Assembly (NCBI GenBank): GCA_024195585.1
Contig: SWBL01000023.1
Location: 186,001 to 250,000 of the forward strand
DNA length: 64,000 nt
Reading direction: 5' to 3'
DNA from: Aureobasidium sp. EXF-3400
Lineage: Eukaryota; Ascomycota; Dothideomycetes; Dothideales; Saccotheciaceae
The position numbers were made by a program, and so were the translations under genes. A model generated the notes under the pieces. The model was not told the DNA's origin. It ran no database searches and was given only the letters and a program-made list of their open reading frames with translations. Of the stretch, positions 22,142-34,277 are shown piece after piece (within the stretch, counting starts at the first letter, position 1; each line of letters opens with the position of its first letter).

Positions 22142-23039
22142 TATTGCTGCTAGGAACAAGATTTATTGCTGGGGTGGTTGGAGAGAGTGGTTGTTGCTGG
22201 GTAAACGATAGAGAGTTATACGAGTAGTGTTGCTGTCAGATCGAAGGAACAGAAACAAGAAAGATGAAGATGGCAGATGGTCAGCAGATAAAGAGCTTCA
22301 GCCTCAGAGTGATCACCCCGCGCAATATGCATAGTGGCTTGTAGTGAGCGGAAGCACTGAACGAGATGCGGTTGGAGGAAGTGAGGACTGACCGCTACTT
22401 CCCTCAACACTGCTGCAGGCTTTCCAGCAAAAGGACAAAGAATGGCTGTTCAGTGAAAGCTGGGGTCGCTGCTTCTCGCAGACGTGGAAAGATTGGTCTG
22501 TAACTCCAAGCCTCTGGTACTAGAAACACTTCACATTCATCGACATAGCCTTGGATGGCACCGAATCTTGATCTGGACCTTGACAACAGAGCAGCAGTAG
22601 TTAGCCACACGACACCAAAGTAGTGTATGGTGGGTCAGAAAAGTTGTCCCGGCGTCTGGATCAGGATACTATCACACCATATCGTGTAGCCAAAACGAAT
22701 GGCAGAAAACTTTGGCCTACGGCGTACACATGTTGACTTCTTTTCTCGACTCGATGCTACGTCCATAACCAGGTGCCACAAACAACAAGGCAAGAGGTGT
22801 TTGTGCTCAGTGATTACAGTTGCGCCAAGTGAAGTGGGCACTAGCGGCGATAACGGAGCAAGCGAGCAAGCAAATAACTTCGTGGAGCAAAAAACCATCG
22901 AGCTCACTACCTCATCATGTGAAGAGAGCAGTGAAGCAGAACTCGCCTCGACGCGATCAATTCATAATCCCGAACGTCGAACCCGCGTGTCGCTCGGTCT
23001 CGTAACCCACAACAACCACCCCGACCGTCGACAGTCAAG
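22142..23039. other. Intergenic; PRPP synthetase promoter side
   Basis: 898 bp between the microprotein start (minus strand) and the PRPP synthetase ATG (plus strand), a divergent spacer. Short frames on both strands show no recognisable features. Confidence 0.45.
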
Positions 23040-24840
23040 ATGCGTCGCACCTGTATCTTCGGCGGCCGCAGCCATCCAGAGCTGACCGATTTCATCTGCG
23101 AGAAGCTCGGCAGGAAGCCCGACAAGGTCGAACTTAGAAAGTTCGCCAACGGGGAGACTAGTGTCGAGATCAAGACTTCGGTGCGCGACCAGGATGTCTT
23201 TATCGTCCAGAGTGGTTCCAACAAGTACCTATGCCGCGCCCTGATTGCTTAGCGACACGGCTGACCTCCCCAGGACCAACGACGATGTCATGGAACTGCT
23301 CATCATGATTGCTGCTTGCAAGGGAGGCTCGTCCAAGTCTGTCACAGCCATTATGCCCTATTTCCCCTACTCGCGCCAGTCCAAGAAGAAGAGCCACCGT
23401 GGAGCCATCACCGCCCGCATGATTGCCAACTTGATGCACGTTGCTGGTGTCAACCATGTCATTACCATTGATCTCCACGCCAGCCAGATGCAGGGTTTCT
23501 TCAAGTGCCCTGTTGACAACCTGGTCGCTGAGCCTCTGCTTGCTCGCTGGATCCGCAGCACCGTTCAGAACTGGAGGGACGGTGTCGTCGTTAGCAAGAA
23601 CCCTGGTGGTACCAAGCGTGTCACTTCGTTGGCCGATGCCTTGAAGCTGAGCTTCGGCATTGTCACAACCGACAGAAGACGTCCCAACATGGGCCAGAGC
23701 ATGTACAACAGCGTCATCTACGAATCCGCAACTGGTGAAGACATGCCCCCGATCCAAGTCCAGTCCGCCGCGACTGAAGAAATCGAAGCTGAGCAACACA
23801 TCGACCTCGATCACGCTCCTCCCATTGAGCACGACTTTGCTCCCCAGTCGGGCTCTAGCAAGCCTTCAGAATACGCCAACTCCGAAGCTCGCCCCGACAA
23901 CTTCTCTCGTCGTCCTGCAAAGCAGCGTTCTGTCACTACATTCAACAGCAGGCTGTTGGGTGCCCCTGCTCTTCCCAGCCCCTTGGCTCAATTCTCACGC
24001 CCCGACTCGTCAGATGGTCTCAACAAGGACGACGACGAGGAGAATCAAACTGCCTCACCCAACAAACCTAGCCGTCCCAGCTTCGGTCTCGATGGTCCCC
24101 CTAAGATGCACCGCACAACCACCGCTCTCGGCACCGTACAGCCTCCGGTCGACCACAGCACCGACAACGAAGATTCAGAGGATGCAGACGACGAATACAC
24201 AGATGAGCGTGCCCGCAACGTTATTACCGGACGCCTGATTCACGGTCATCTCGTCGACGATGATTTCCCGTCTCCAGTCATGTCTGCCATGTCAACCTCT
24301 ACTCCTGGCCTCTACCCCATGAAGAGCGCCGGCTCCGACGACGAAGAGATTCCCGACCACATGGTCAACTCCTTCATGTCCAACGCCTCATCTCGCCGCC
24401 CTGATTTCGGCCTCGGTGGCACCGGTGACGCTACAGCATCCGATGACGAAGAGGAAGAAGCTCTCCAGGACCCCGAGCTCGAGACCACAATCACACTTGT
24501 CGGCAACGTGCGCAACCGTCCTGTCTTCATCGTCGACGACATCATGGACAAGGCTGGTTCTTGGATTGCTGCAGCCGAGACTGTTGTCAAGAGAGGTGGT
24601 GCTACAAAGGTCTATTGCATGGCTACCCACGGTCTTTTTGGCGGCGACTGCCTCCGCGAGATGGACGAGTGCGAGGAAATTGACGCCATCGTCGTCACCA
24701 ATGCCTTCCCCATCCCCGAGGAGAAGCGCAAGGGCATCCGCAAGCTGGTCATCCTGGACGTGAGCACACTGCTCGCTGAATCCATCCGCCGCAACCACCA
24801 TGGTGAGAGCATCAGTCAACTCTTCATGCATCATGATTGA
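23040..24840 (+). CDS. Ribose-phosphate pyrophosphokinase with long acidic insertion (Prs1/Prs5 type)
   Basis: 583 residues. Exon 1 is 23040-23224 and exon 2 is 23274-24840 (49-nt intron, GTACCT...CCCCAG, joining SGSNK to TNDDVMELL). PRPP synthetase transfers pyrophosphate from ATP to ribose-5-phosphate for nucleotide, His and Trp synthesis. Conserved parts are FANGETSVEI, MPYFPYSRQSKKKSHRGAI, the cation-binding IDLHASQMQGFF, the flexible loop SKNPGGTKRVTSLADAL, and a PRPP loop reading VDDIMDKAGSW instead of the usual DDxxDTxGT. A Ser/Asp/Pro-rich insertion of about 235 residues (about 225-460) separates the core halves. Insertions of this kind mark yeast Prs1 and Prs5, which act with other subunits and link PRPP supply to cell-wall integrity signalling (family knowledge). 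A partly regulatory subunit is likely; Prs1 versus Prs5 orthology is open. Confidence 0.9.
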
Positions 24841-25555
24841 TTACGGGATACGCAAACAAAGTCAATGGAAACATGAACATGGGAAAACACGGGGAGAGAG
24901 AGAGGAGAAAGAGGGCCTGGTTGCTTTTTTGATTTCTTTTCTTTGAGTTGCATTTGGCTCTGGCGTATAGAGGCGTACCATCGAGCAAGAAAGGGAGGAC
25001 CACGTGAAGAAAAGGGCATTCACCGCATGTCTCTGGGACATTGCTTAGCATAACACATTTGAGATCGAAGCACTTTCATCAGTCATACTGTCTTGTGTTC
25101 TTGCTCTTGAGTTTTGCGTGCATCTTTACGAGTACATGAATCGTTTGATCTTAGACAAGTCGTGAGGCCAACCTCACGGCATCGATGCTCGGGAGCCACC
25201 AACATGACTGCCGTGTTTCGGGCCGCAACGGAGCTCGCAGAACAAAAACATCATAACCGAAACGTCCCGTCAGCCCGGCCTCCTCCACTTTACCAAGACA
25301 ATAATTTGCACAAAAAAGTTACGTGCAAAATGGATACCTATAGAAGAACAGAAAAGACGAAATGACTTGGTATTCTAGGAAAGACGACGAGGTGTATTGT
25401 ACAACGATAAACAAAAGGACAAGAGCACGAACAAGTGGGAAAAGATTGGAACCAAGAAACAGGGAAATTTATAGATATGTTTTCGTCACAGTGTCTCTCT
25501 CTCCCTCTCACCACCATTCGTGCCATTCATTTTCCTCCAGTGATGAAGTGGTATT
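24841..25555. other. Convergent 3' region, no gene
   Basis: 715 bp between the PRPP synthetase and IDH2 stop codons. It contains A-rich and T-rich runs and presumably both 3' UTRs. Nothing coding recognised. Confidence 0.5.
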
Positions 25556-26879
25556 CTAAGCAAGCTTCTGGATGACGGCGGCGGCATACTCGTGGGTCTT
25601 GGCCGAACCACCAAGGTCACCAGTGATGGTCTAGGAATTCAAGTTAGCGTTGTGTTGCAGCAGTGGAGAGCAGAGAGAAAATGTACCTTGCCCTCAGCAA
25701 GAACATCGAAGATGGCCTTCTGGATCTTGTTGGCCTCGGTGTGGAGACCCATGTGTTGCAGCATCATGATGGAGGAAAGGAGAAGAGCGGTGGGGTTGGC
25801 AAGACCCTTGCCAGCAATGTCGGGAGCGGAACCGTGGACGGCCTCAAAGATGGAGCACTCGTCACCAATGTTACCCGAGGGGGTAAGACCAAGACCACCG
25901 ATCAAACCGGCGCACATGTCAGAGAGAATGTCACCATAAAGGTTGGGCATAACCAAGACCTTGTCGTTGTAAGGGGTGGGGTCAGTAACGACCTTGAGGC
26001 AGGTGTTGTCGAGAAGCTCGGCATCGAACTCGACGTTGGGGAACTCCTTGGACAGGTCGCGGGCGGTGTTGAGGAAGAGACCATCGGACATCTTCATGAT
26101 GGTGGCCTTGTGGACGGCGCGGACCTTGTTCTTGCCAGTCTCCTGGGCGTACTGGAAGGCGAAGCGCAGGACACGCTCGGAAGCCTGGCGGGTGATGAGC
26201 TTGATGGACTGAACAACACCGTCGACAACGACGTGCTCAATGCCAGAGTATTCTCCCTCGGTGTTCTCACGGATGAGAACGGTGTCGACACCATCGTAGG
26301 GGGTCTTGTAGCCATGGATGGACTTGCAAGGACGGAGGTTGGCGAAGAGGTTGAAGGTACGACGGAGAGTCAAGTTGAGGGAGACGTGACCCTTGCCAAC
26401 GGGGGTCTAGCAGAGAGGGTGTTAGCGAGGAGCGCATGGAAGAAAAGAGAGAATGGTTGGTAGAGATTGCGCGGGTGAGGGCAGTGTCGGTGGAGCTCAG
26501 CGGGGTGGAATGAACGTACGGCGAGGGGACCCTTCAGGGCGACGTAGTTGCGCGAGATGGACTCGATGGTCTCGTCGGGGATGACGGTCTTGCCGTCCTT
26601 CAGGCGGGGGGTGACATCGACGGGCTCCCACTTGATGGGAACGTTGGCGGCCTCGAAAATGTCCTTGACGGACTGGGAGATCTCGGGACCGATACCATCA
26701 CCCTCGATGAGGGAGACAGTGTACTTGCCGTCGTTGCCCTTGGTACCCTTGAACTTGCCAACTTTATCGTCGGCGGCGACGGCGTAGGAGCGAGCGAAGG
26801 AAAGTCTGGTGAACTGCTGCTGTCTGGCCTGGCGCAGGCACTGGCGAGCAGGGGTGGCCAATGATCGGGAACCGAGCAT
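25556..26879 (-). CDS. IDH2: NAD-dependent isocitrate dehydrogenase, catalytic subunit IDH2
   Basis: 384 residues. Exons are 26879-26520, 26406-25687 and 25630-25556, with introns of 113 and 56 nt in phase 0. The subunit oxidatively decarboxylates isocitrate to 2-oxoglutarate in the mitochondrial matrix as part of the IDH1/IDH2 octamer. An Arg/Ser-rich presequence ([20 protein letters not shown]) precedes [15 protein letters not shown]. The catalytic rather than regulatory subunit is indicated by [48 protein letters not shown], the LDNTCLKVV block, and the signature [20 protein letters not shown], followed by [20 protein letters not shown]. The gene is head to head with SEC5 over 320 bp. The last exon is only 24 codons, and its ITGDLGG start matches family C-termini. 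Confidence 0.95.
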
Positions 26880-27199
26880 GTTGAAGGATGTGGGTAGAGG
26901 GACGAGAGACGACGACGGGAGAGGAGATGCTGCCGGTAAGGGTTGCGAAACAGAGCAGTAGCAGCAGCAGCAGTAGCGATTCGGACCCGGTAGAGCAAAG
27001 TCGAAATGCCAAGCCTGCCGTCCAGAGTACAGTAGCTGCCCGGTCGGTCAAACTCGGACCGCAACCTTGCATAACCCCCACACTCGTCTCTGCACACCTA
27101 TGCAAGCAGGACACGCGCTGCATCCATCCCCACACGACTGACTGACGGAGCTATGTAGGTAGCATCGATAGACTTGACTCTCTGATCGCACAAACTCCA
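26880..27199. promoter_or_regulatory. Divergent promoter region of IDH2 and SEC5
   Basis: 320 bp separate the two ATGs. I see no TATA box or CCAAT element that I would defend. The only internal patterning is a run of CAG/TAG triplets near 26955-26975. Confidence 0.4.
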
Positions 27200-30100
27200 A
27201 TGTCTGCCGAAGTCGAGCGAGAGCTGTTGAACCACTACAAGCTCGACTCATTGTATCCCTCCGAATGGCCTGACCGGGACGACGACGACTACGACAGTGA
27301 CGCCGACCATGACGCGACAAACACGAACCATACCGAGTCCAAGTTCGCTGCGCTGCATCGCTCCGTCTCTGTTGGAGGAAAGAGAACCGACAGCAGCGTG
27401 CAGAAAGATGAACCCGACCCGTTAGGCATTGTCCCAAGTGTCGTCCAGGAACTGCGCCGTCGCGGCCTGCCTGTCGAGGAGAACCTTCGTCTGCGCAATC
27501 GCTTCATGCTGTCTTCGACCACCTTCTCGCCCAATCTGTTCCTGTCGCAAGTCCACCACGATGCTTCAACCGATTCCCTCCTCAAAGGTCTCCACTTCTT
27601 GTCTAGTTCCATCGAGCAAAAGTCCGCCTCACTCAAGCTGCTGGTCGAGTCCAACTTCGAACGCTTCGTCAAAGCTAAGGCTACTATCGACAATGTATAC
27701 ACCGAGATGCGCACCCAAGGCCAGCAAAGTATGCCACTATCACCTGGTCACCAGCGAAGGCACTCAAGACATACCAGTCGAGGAGGCATATCACATTTCC
27801 GTACCCCTAGCGGAGCCCTGTCACCTCCTGCTGTCAACAAGCTGCCAGACAAGAGGAAGAATGCCTTGACAAAAGAGAGCGAGTACGGTGTTCTTGGTAT
27901 CAAAGCTCCTCTGATTGAGCTTGGTGCTAAAGCCGAGGAAGTATGGGGTCCTGCACTAGGCGGTCGTGAAAAGGAAGAAGATCTCAAAGCTGTGCTGACC
28001 TATCTTGAACAACATCGTGACGTGTTTGGAATTGGACAGGCTTTACAAGATGCCATTCGCAAAAAGGACTATGACTCTCTCGTATCCGAATACAGCCGTG
28101 CTAAGAAACTTGCCAACGATGCCACTCGAAAAGCCGAATCAGGCCAGGAATTATCAGATGCAGACGTTCATCAAATCTTGATTGCTGCAAAAGTTTGGTC
28201 AGACGCTCAGTCACAAATCGGCGTTTTCAAACGCGAGTCTCGCAAACACCTTGCTGCTGCCAGAACTCGCCGTTCTTCGCCATCTGCTGCTGCTCAACCT
28301 GATACGACAATGGCTCTGATCGCCACCCTTCTACAGATTGACATGGACGACAATCCCATCACGTTTTGGTTGTTCAGTCGGTACAATAATCTCAAAGAGA
28401 AGCTCGCTCGCTCCTTTGATCGTATGCGCATAGAGATTGAAGTTTCAAGACGGCGTTTGGCATCAGCAGAACCACCTAGTCTCCAAACATCGAAACTCCA
28501 TCTTCAATCTGCCGTGGCTAACCTTGTGCAAGATCGGAACTTGACTAACACTTCCAATGCTATGGATGCTTCCAAGATAATCGATTTCTGGGAGAAGATT
28601 CAAAGCGCGCTCAACAGCTTGCTGTCCGCACAAGGAGGTCTTCTGGGAGAGATTATCGAATTTTGGGAGACTGCAGAATCGTTCATTTCTCACAAAGCTC
28701 AGAGAAATCTACCCACTGGGGTCTTTGCTTCAGAGGGTCGTCAACATCTTGATCTCAGAGAGGATGAGATAAACCGCCTCCGTCAATCTGCCACCGAGCT
28801 GCTCAACAGCATGCGCGAAAACATCTTCTCATTCTTTGTCGACTCACCGGTTGAAGACATATCATCCTTGTTCTCGCCCGTTTCCGCGACACCTGATACT
28901 CCTTCGTCTAGTCTGGCCAGCGACCAGCGCATGTTCTCATTCGATGTAAACAACATCCCTGAACCCTCGCCAAAACGGGGAGAATCTTGGGAAAAATATG
29001 CTTTTTGGGCACCCTACGCAAACTCGTTGAGCGGTGTTCATTATCTCAGCAACATCTTACTTCTCGTGGGGACGTCAGCGGGCGAGGTCGCTGGTCTTTC
29101 TCTCGTCAGAGACAACTACCGCATGGCAGAACAGCTCAAGACCATGGTCAGTGGGGTGCGCGAACGGTGCATTCAGGCTGTTTGCGCCGCTTGGAACGTC
29201 GACTCTGATAAAACCAGATACCTTGAGGACTGGACAAGGCATACGGATCGCCGTGATCTCACCAACATGCCATTCCGCTTTAGTGCTTTCGAGGAAATCA
29301 TACTTGGTGATATGCAGAAGATCTTGTATATTTCCGGTGCAATGTCGCGTCCTGGTTATGAGGATGTTGTTGGGCCTCCACCAACCAAGCTTCTGCAAAT
29401 GGTCAGGCATCAGTTTATCACTAGCATATACAAAACCCTTAGTGGCGCTGTGGAGAATACAGAGAAGAACAAGAAGATTGGAGAATCCGGGATCGACGAT
29501 CCAGATGGTCTTACAGTACCGGCGATGCAAGGAAGCTCCACTACAGATACGAACATTGCGACCACACGAGCGACAGACAAGGTAAGTCGTAAGACTAGTC
29601 TCGACAGCTATCAAGAGCTAACATCAATATAGAATGTCCGTCTATTACTCACTCTTAGCAACCTGAATCACCTGCGTCGCGAAGTGGTGCCTCAACTGAT
29701 CTCGCAATTCGAATCTTCCTTTTCGATCAAATTCACCGACGAATCCAAGCAAATCCGCGATGTGCTCAAGCAGATCGATGATCGCCTGTTCCTAGGCTAC
29801 GTTAAGCCCACGGCCACGCAGCTCCGCGACATTATTACAGCTGGTATCTCCTCTCCAAACTGGCTACCTAAAACCTCTTCACGACCCACAAACGCTCGTC
29901 CCTATATCTACGATGTATTGCTTGCTTTGGTGTTAGTACACACCGAAGTTTCCACAACAGCAAGCACATTAACCTCACCCCTCCTATCTCACTTCCTCGA
30001 ATCCGCGAGTGAATCTCTTCTTGCAGCTTTTTCTGAGCGTCGTACCTATAGCCTCACGGCTCTGATGCAGGCAACTCTCGACGTCGAGCTGCTCGCCCAG

Positions 30101-30358
30101 ACCTTGTCTAATTTCACCACCGAAAAGGCTTCGGAGATCCAATCGAAGATATACTTGGTGCTTGACGAGAGAACAGATGCAGATGCAAGGACTAGGCTTC
30201 AAGCCGAGTTGCCAGAAATGAGGGCGATCTTGAAGAAATTGAGGGAGGGTACCAAGGGCCAGTTTGGATGCTTCAGGAGGGAGAGGAGAGCTAGAAGCGA
30301 AAGACCTGGTAGTTCAAGAAGCGGTGGAACTGCAGGAAACGGGTCAGTGGTTGGATAG
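27200..30358 (+). CDS. SEC5: Exocyst complex subunit SEC5
   Basis: 1035 residues. Exon 1 is 27200-29581 and exon 2 is 29633-30358, with a 51-nt intron in phase 0 (ATDK to NVRLLL). Sec5 is a rod-like CATCHR subunit of the octameric exocyst that tethers secretory vesicles at the plasma membrane. The N-terminus is typical for fungal Sec5: LLNHYKLDSLYPSEWP, an acidic stretch, DPLG, then RNRFMLSSTTFSPNLFLSQVH and the coiled core SSIEQKSASLKLLVESNFERFVKAK. Helical bundles continue to the end, with Ser/Pro linkers near 190-230 and 570-600. The last about 35 residues are Arg/Ser/Gly-rich. SEC6, another exocyst subunit, begins at 62267 in this same window. Confidence 0.93.
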
Positions 30359-30934
30359 AAATGCAATATAACATGAATGCGTCTAATGTCATTTGGGTAT
30401 GTCATATTGTTGGTAATAGATGTCCTAGACATATACAGGTATCGACTCGCGAACAAGTGACGATCGGGAAAGTGCGATTGCGAGATGAGTCCTTCCCCGA
30501 GTACGTATTTCATGCAGACATCGCTCTTTCCCCCAACACTTGGCCCAAACAAATGAAGTTACAAACTCCAAACCAGGATTCTTTCCATTTACATTCCCTC
30601 AACCAACATCATCGAACCACAGCGCATCTATCAGCGACGGTGCAGCCACGCGACACGCTTAACTCGGCTTTCCTCAAGGGGATTGTGAGACTCGATTCTA
30701 CCACACAAGCACCCCTCTGCTGAAGCTTTCATGCTGATTCAAGTCTGCTTTGGTGCTGTCGAATCGAGTTGCGTGGAGAAGCGAGTTTCCCGATCAAAAT
30801 ATGATGACTTGCGTTTGATGATGTGGTTTGGGACAAGGTTGTCGAAGTCAAAGTTGCGTTGGTAAGTCTATACATCAATGTCATCGCGAGCTGACTGAAA
30901 CAGTATGGCATGACTGTCCATGCCAAACCTCGTT
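30359..30934. other. Convergent 3' region, no gene
   Basis: 576 bp between the SEC5 and RRG9 stops. Open frames up to 120 codons exist but lack any recognisable feature. Confidence 0.45.
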
Positions 30935-32401
30935 TTAGAGGATCCTGGATGCGATGCTATCTTCTGCTTCGAACTCGTCGTACTCTTCCTCGGCCATCTG
31001 CTCACCAGCCATGACAAATCTGTCCGCATCCGTGCTTTCGATCCAGCGCTCGCCAGCTTTTCCAGGTTGCTTCCATGGTGGCACTTCTCCTGGGCCAACC
31101 TTTCCTACACCTCTTTCTCTCCACTTTTTCGGAGGCTTGAGACCCTGCTCGGCCATCTCTGACCATTTCTTCTCACCTCTCTTTTCCCATCTTTCCCTTC
31201 TTTCTTCTGCCTCCTCCTCGGTAGGCTGCCATTTGCTCTTCAGAATCCGTCGAATAGCCTCTGGCGTCACTTTGAAATGCTCGGCTAAGACAGCTGTGCT
31301 AAACACATCTGGTGACTTGGCGTGCAAAGCTCTGATACCAGCCAATGCATCTGGAGAAATTCGCTTCCTAGGGTTCCAACTCTGCTCTCCGAACTTCTCT
31401 TCCAGGGCTGCCTTTTGTACTTTCCAGCGGTCTGTGTTGCGATTGCGCTCTTTTTGAGCTTGTTTAGCTGCCGCCTGTTCTTGGACGAGTTTCTCAACTG
31501 CCGCCTTTTTTGCGGCCTTTTCTTCCGCTTTCCTGGCTTTTATTGCTAGAGCTATCTTATCGGCTTTTGCTTGAGAGATGGGTTTGGGCCCTGTTGCCGA
31601 TGCGATCAAGGAGGCGACATCGGCGGCTTCTTGTTCTTGAACCGCTTGTTCTAGAACGGCGGCTTGAACCTCTTGAGCTAAAGCTGCTCTTTTTGCTTTT
31701 CTGTCTGCCTTTGCTTTCGCTTTTGCGGCAGCCTTGAGAGATTCCGCTGACAGAGTTGTGGTTTCTAAGTTTTGAGTTGCCTGCGTTGGGAGAGTTGTTT
31801 GTGTCTCACTAGCTTGCGCTGCTCTTCTTGCCTTCTTGCGTGCATTCTTGCCAGGATACTGCTGTTTCGGTGCTGGAGCAGAGAAAATGCCGAGTCTCTG
31901 ATTGAGCGAGTGTAAGTCGTTAGGCTTTAGCTCAGGTTTTGCTAACAAGTCTGGAAAGAATATGGCATCGATCGCTTGATCTCGGTCTTTTAGGTCTGAT
32001 TGTTGTATCTGTGCATCTTTAACGATCGGATCGGGGGTGCTCTGCGCCTGCTCCTCGTGTATGGTGATTTCAGGCTCGAAATCCTCTGAGCTCCCAGGCT
32101 CTTGATCCGGATCAAAAGGCTCGAGCGTTTCTTGGATACTGTTTGAGTGTGCCGTACTCGAAGAGTTCTTGTCGGTAGCGGTCTCGAAAGGAACGAATGT
32201 GTCGTTGACAGAACTAGCAAGAGTATGCGCTTGGGAAGGAAGGAATCGGGGCGACGAATGTCGAATCTGTAGGGCTGATCGTGTGCTCAGGTTCCTAAAG
32301 CTAATGTTGTTTCGTCTCTGGCGAATGTCAAGACCAGCAACATCCCTGACGAATGCTTCCAGAGCTCGCACAGAGCAGGGGCACCTGTATGGTCGCTGCA
32401 T
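30935..32401 (-). CDS. RRG9: Mitochondrial RRG9/neugrin-like protein
   Basis: 488 residues, no intron. Rrg9 is needed for maintenance of mitochondrial DNA and respiratory growth; neugrin, the animal relative, associates with mitochondrial rRNA. The frame opens upstream at a TTG (32440), but the first ATG is at 32401 and starts an Arg-rich leader (MQRPYRCPCSVRALEAFVRD). The diagnostic block lies at about 340-410: WNPRKRISPDALAGIRALH, then the helix-turn-helix-like VLAEHFKVTPEAIRRILKSK, then WQPTEEEAEERRERWEKRG. Before it lie an acidic, poorly conserved region and about 110 residues of Ala/Lys/Glu helix (KAKAKADRKAKRAA), probably coiled coil. The conserved C-terminus GERWIESTDADRFVMAGEQ suits the family. 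Confidence 0.9.
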   Translation of the reverse strand: MQRPYRCPCSVRALEAFVRDVAGLDIRQRRNNISFRNLSTRSALQIRHSSPRFLPSQAHTLASSVNDTFVPFETATDKNSSSTAHSNSIQETLEPFDPDQEPGSSEDFEPEITIHEEQAQSTPDPIVKDAQIQQSDLKDRDQAIDAIFFPDLLAKPELKPNDLHSLNQRLGIFSAPAPKQQYPGKNARKKARRAAQASETQTTLPTQATQNLETTTLSAESLKAAAKAKAKADRKAKRAALAQEVQAAVLEQAVQEQEAADVASLIASATGPKPISQAKADKIALAIKARKAEEKAAKKAAVEKLVQEQAAAKQAQKERNRNTDRWKVQKAALEEKFGEQSWNPRKRISPDALAGIRALHAKSPDVFSTAVLAEHFKVTPEAIRRILKSKWQPTEEEAEERRERWEKRGEKKWSEMAEQGLKPPKKWRERGVGKVGPGEVPPWKQPGKAGERWIESTDADRFVMAGEQMAEEEYDEFEAEDSIASRIL

Positions 32402-32770
32402 ATGGCGTAAGAATAGAGTGGAGTTGTCTCTACAAGGCAAAGAAGATCAGAGACTGAGATAATTCGCCTGTACTTATCCTAGACCGCCTGGCAAATCTTA
32501 AACCCGTAAATTCCGGCACATAAAAACACTTTGATGGTCACAGCTTTATTGTTAGCGCTAGACGTCCTTCTTTGCTGTATATCTGTTTGCTTCCAAAATC
32601 AATCGTCAAGAGATCAAACGTAGCTTCTAGTGTTCGAGTTACAGGGGTATCAAGGCTGGGAAAACTCGGTTGACTTGTGCATGGCAGAAAGACAGGATTG
32701 CATACTCAATCCGTAGGATGATGATCTTAGAAATTATGGTGCAGATGACCTTATACAGTCTATAACAAGT
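32402..32770. other. Intergenic; RRG9 promoter
   Basis: 369 bp between RRG9 and the next minus-strand gene. No gene or clear motif seen. Confidence 0.45.
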
Positions 32771-34277
32771 CTAAAAGAGGCTCCAAGCACTCTTGATACT
32801 CCAGGTTGCTAGACGCCATCCCAACCAGCCAACTCCAGTCACCACAAGTCCGACCACTGACACAACAGCGACGCCCATAAGCAACCATTTCAAGCTGGCC
32901 ATCTCAAGCTCGGACTTGGACAACTTGACTTCCTCGACACCACCCATCTCGGTCATAATACTGTACTCGGGCACATATTTGAAATCGAAAGTCGTTTCTT
33001 CCTTCAACCCTCCCTTGACGATAATCTTCCAGAAGATGTCTCTCAGCACCACCAACTTCTTTTTGTCCGTTGACTTGTTCATGCGGTTGGTGTAGCACCA
33101 GAACCCGAAGAAGATACATTGTCCAGCCATCAGAGCCGAGTAATACATGCTTGGCTTTGGGAGTGCCAGAGCATCGCACAGTTCATTACCATTTAGCCAT
33201 CGAGCTCCTGCGAGCAGGAAATCTGCTGATGCATAGCCTGGCGGTTTGTCTTGCAGACTTCTGATTACGTTGTTTGCGAGGATCTGTGATGTGCGTGTCG
33301 GCGCGATTTCGTGCATCATGATGCAATCGAGGATACGCTTGCTCTGTTCCTTTGTTTCCAGCAGACCTTCGGTTGGACATCCTATCACATACGCTATGTA
33401 CCGCCACAACGCAATGTAGTCCTCGATCTCTTGCGGACGGAGATATATACCTTGTCGTGGTAATGAGATCCAGATGAGCGCGCTCGAGAAGCTGACAATC
33501 GTGCCAACACAGTCCATGTCGTTGATAGGAACTCCCAGCTTTTCTGTATCGAAGTATTCCGGCCGCGTCTCTGCCAGTTTCATGATGCGATTCCGTACTG
33601 TTGCATGCAGAAGTCGTACTCGTATCGTGGCTGCCCATCCCTCGCCTCCGGGTTGTATGTCTGCTAGTGACCTTGTGCATTGGAGAAGGAATTGTGTGGT
33701 TTCGAAGAGACGATTCCTTGCCACGTCTACTGCAAACCCACCCGTCCTTGACAGAACCTCGGTCACTCGAGCTGCACCAAGTCCACCTAGAAGAGATTGG
33801 TATGCCAGTCCAGTCAGAACGGGTCCACCATATCTGTAAAAGACATCCTGTCCACGAGCAATCTGATCCCAGTCCACCCAATCCGGTACTGTGTTCACCT
33901 GTTGCCACAGTTGTTGCAACACCTCATCCTCTCCAGCATGGTCGCGGAGTAACGCATACAAATCCCTCTTAGGTTTGACGTTTGGTGCCGGTTGCTTTTC
34001 TTCATCTGGGAATGGCTCCTTCCCTTCCAACTTCTTTGGCAGGCTGCGTGGCGGTGGTGGTGGCGATATCTCGTTTAGTCGATCTAATGCCTTTTCACCA
34101 AGATAGTCCCATGTTTGTTTTGCCGGGTTCATTTGTTCCAGAGTTAGGTGCTTGTCTGTGAGCACGAACTTGTGGCCCCATGCTCTGTATCACATGTAAG
34201 AACTTTGTTGTCGTGACTTGTTTCGCCTTTTCGATTTACCTGACTGTATTGGGAGGATCCCGTCCAAACCACGCCAT
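32771..34277 (-). CDS. mpaB/rubber-oxygenase-like (DUF2236) membrane protein
   Basis: 483 residues. Exon 1 (34277-34240) encodes MAWFGRDPPNTV; after a 55-nt intron (GTAAAT...ACAG), exon 2 (34184-32771) continues RAWGHKFVLTDKHLTLEQM. The tiny first exon was found by hand; its ATG and phase give the WGxxFVLTD start typical of this family. The core matches the ER-bound oxygenase mpaB/rubber oxygenase catalytic domain: FYRYGGPVLTGLAYQSLLGG, EVLSRTGGF, GEGWAATIRVRLLHATVR, INDMDCVGTIVSFSSALI and EDYIALWRYIAYVIGCP. Conserved His/Arg residues would bind haem in characterised relatives (inference here). A C-terminal membrane anchor (WLLMGVAVVSVVGLVVTGVG) suggests ER membrane localisation. No biosynthetic cluster surrounds it, so the substrate is open. 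Confidence 0.85.

Noticed and set aside
25663..26463. 266-codon plus-strand frame opposite IDH2
   Set aside because: Antisense shadow of a strongly conserved gene; it crosses the IDH2 introns without any family features.
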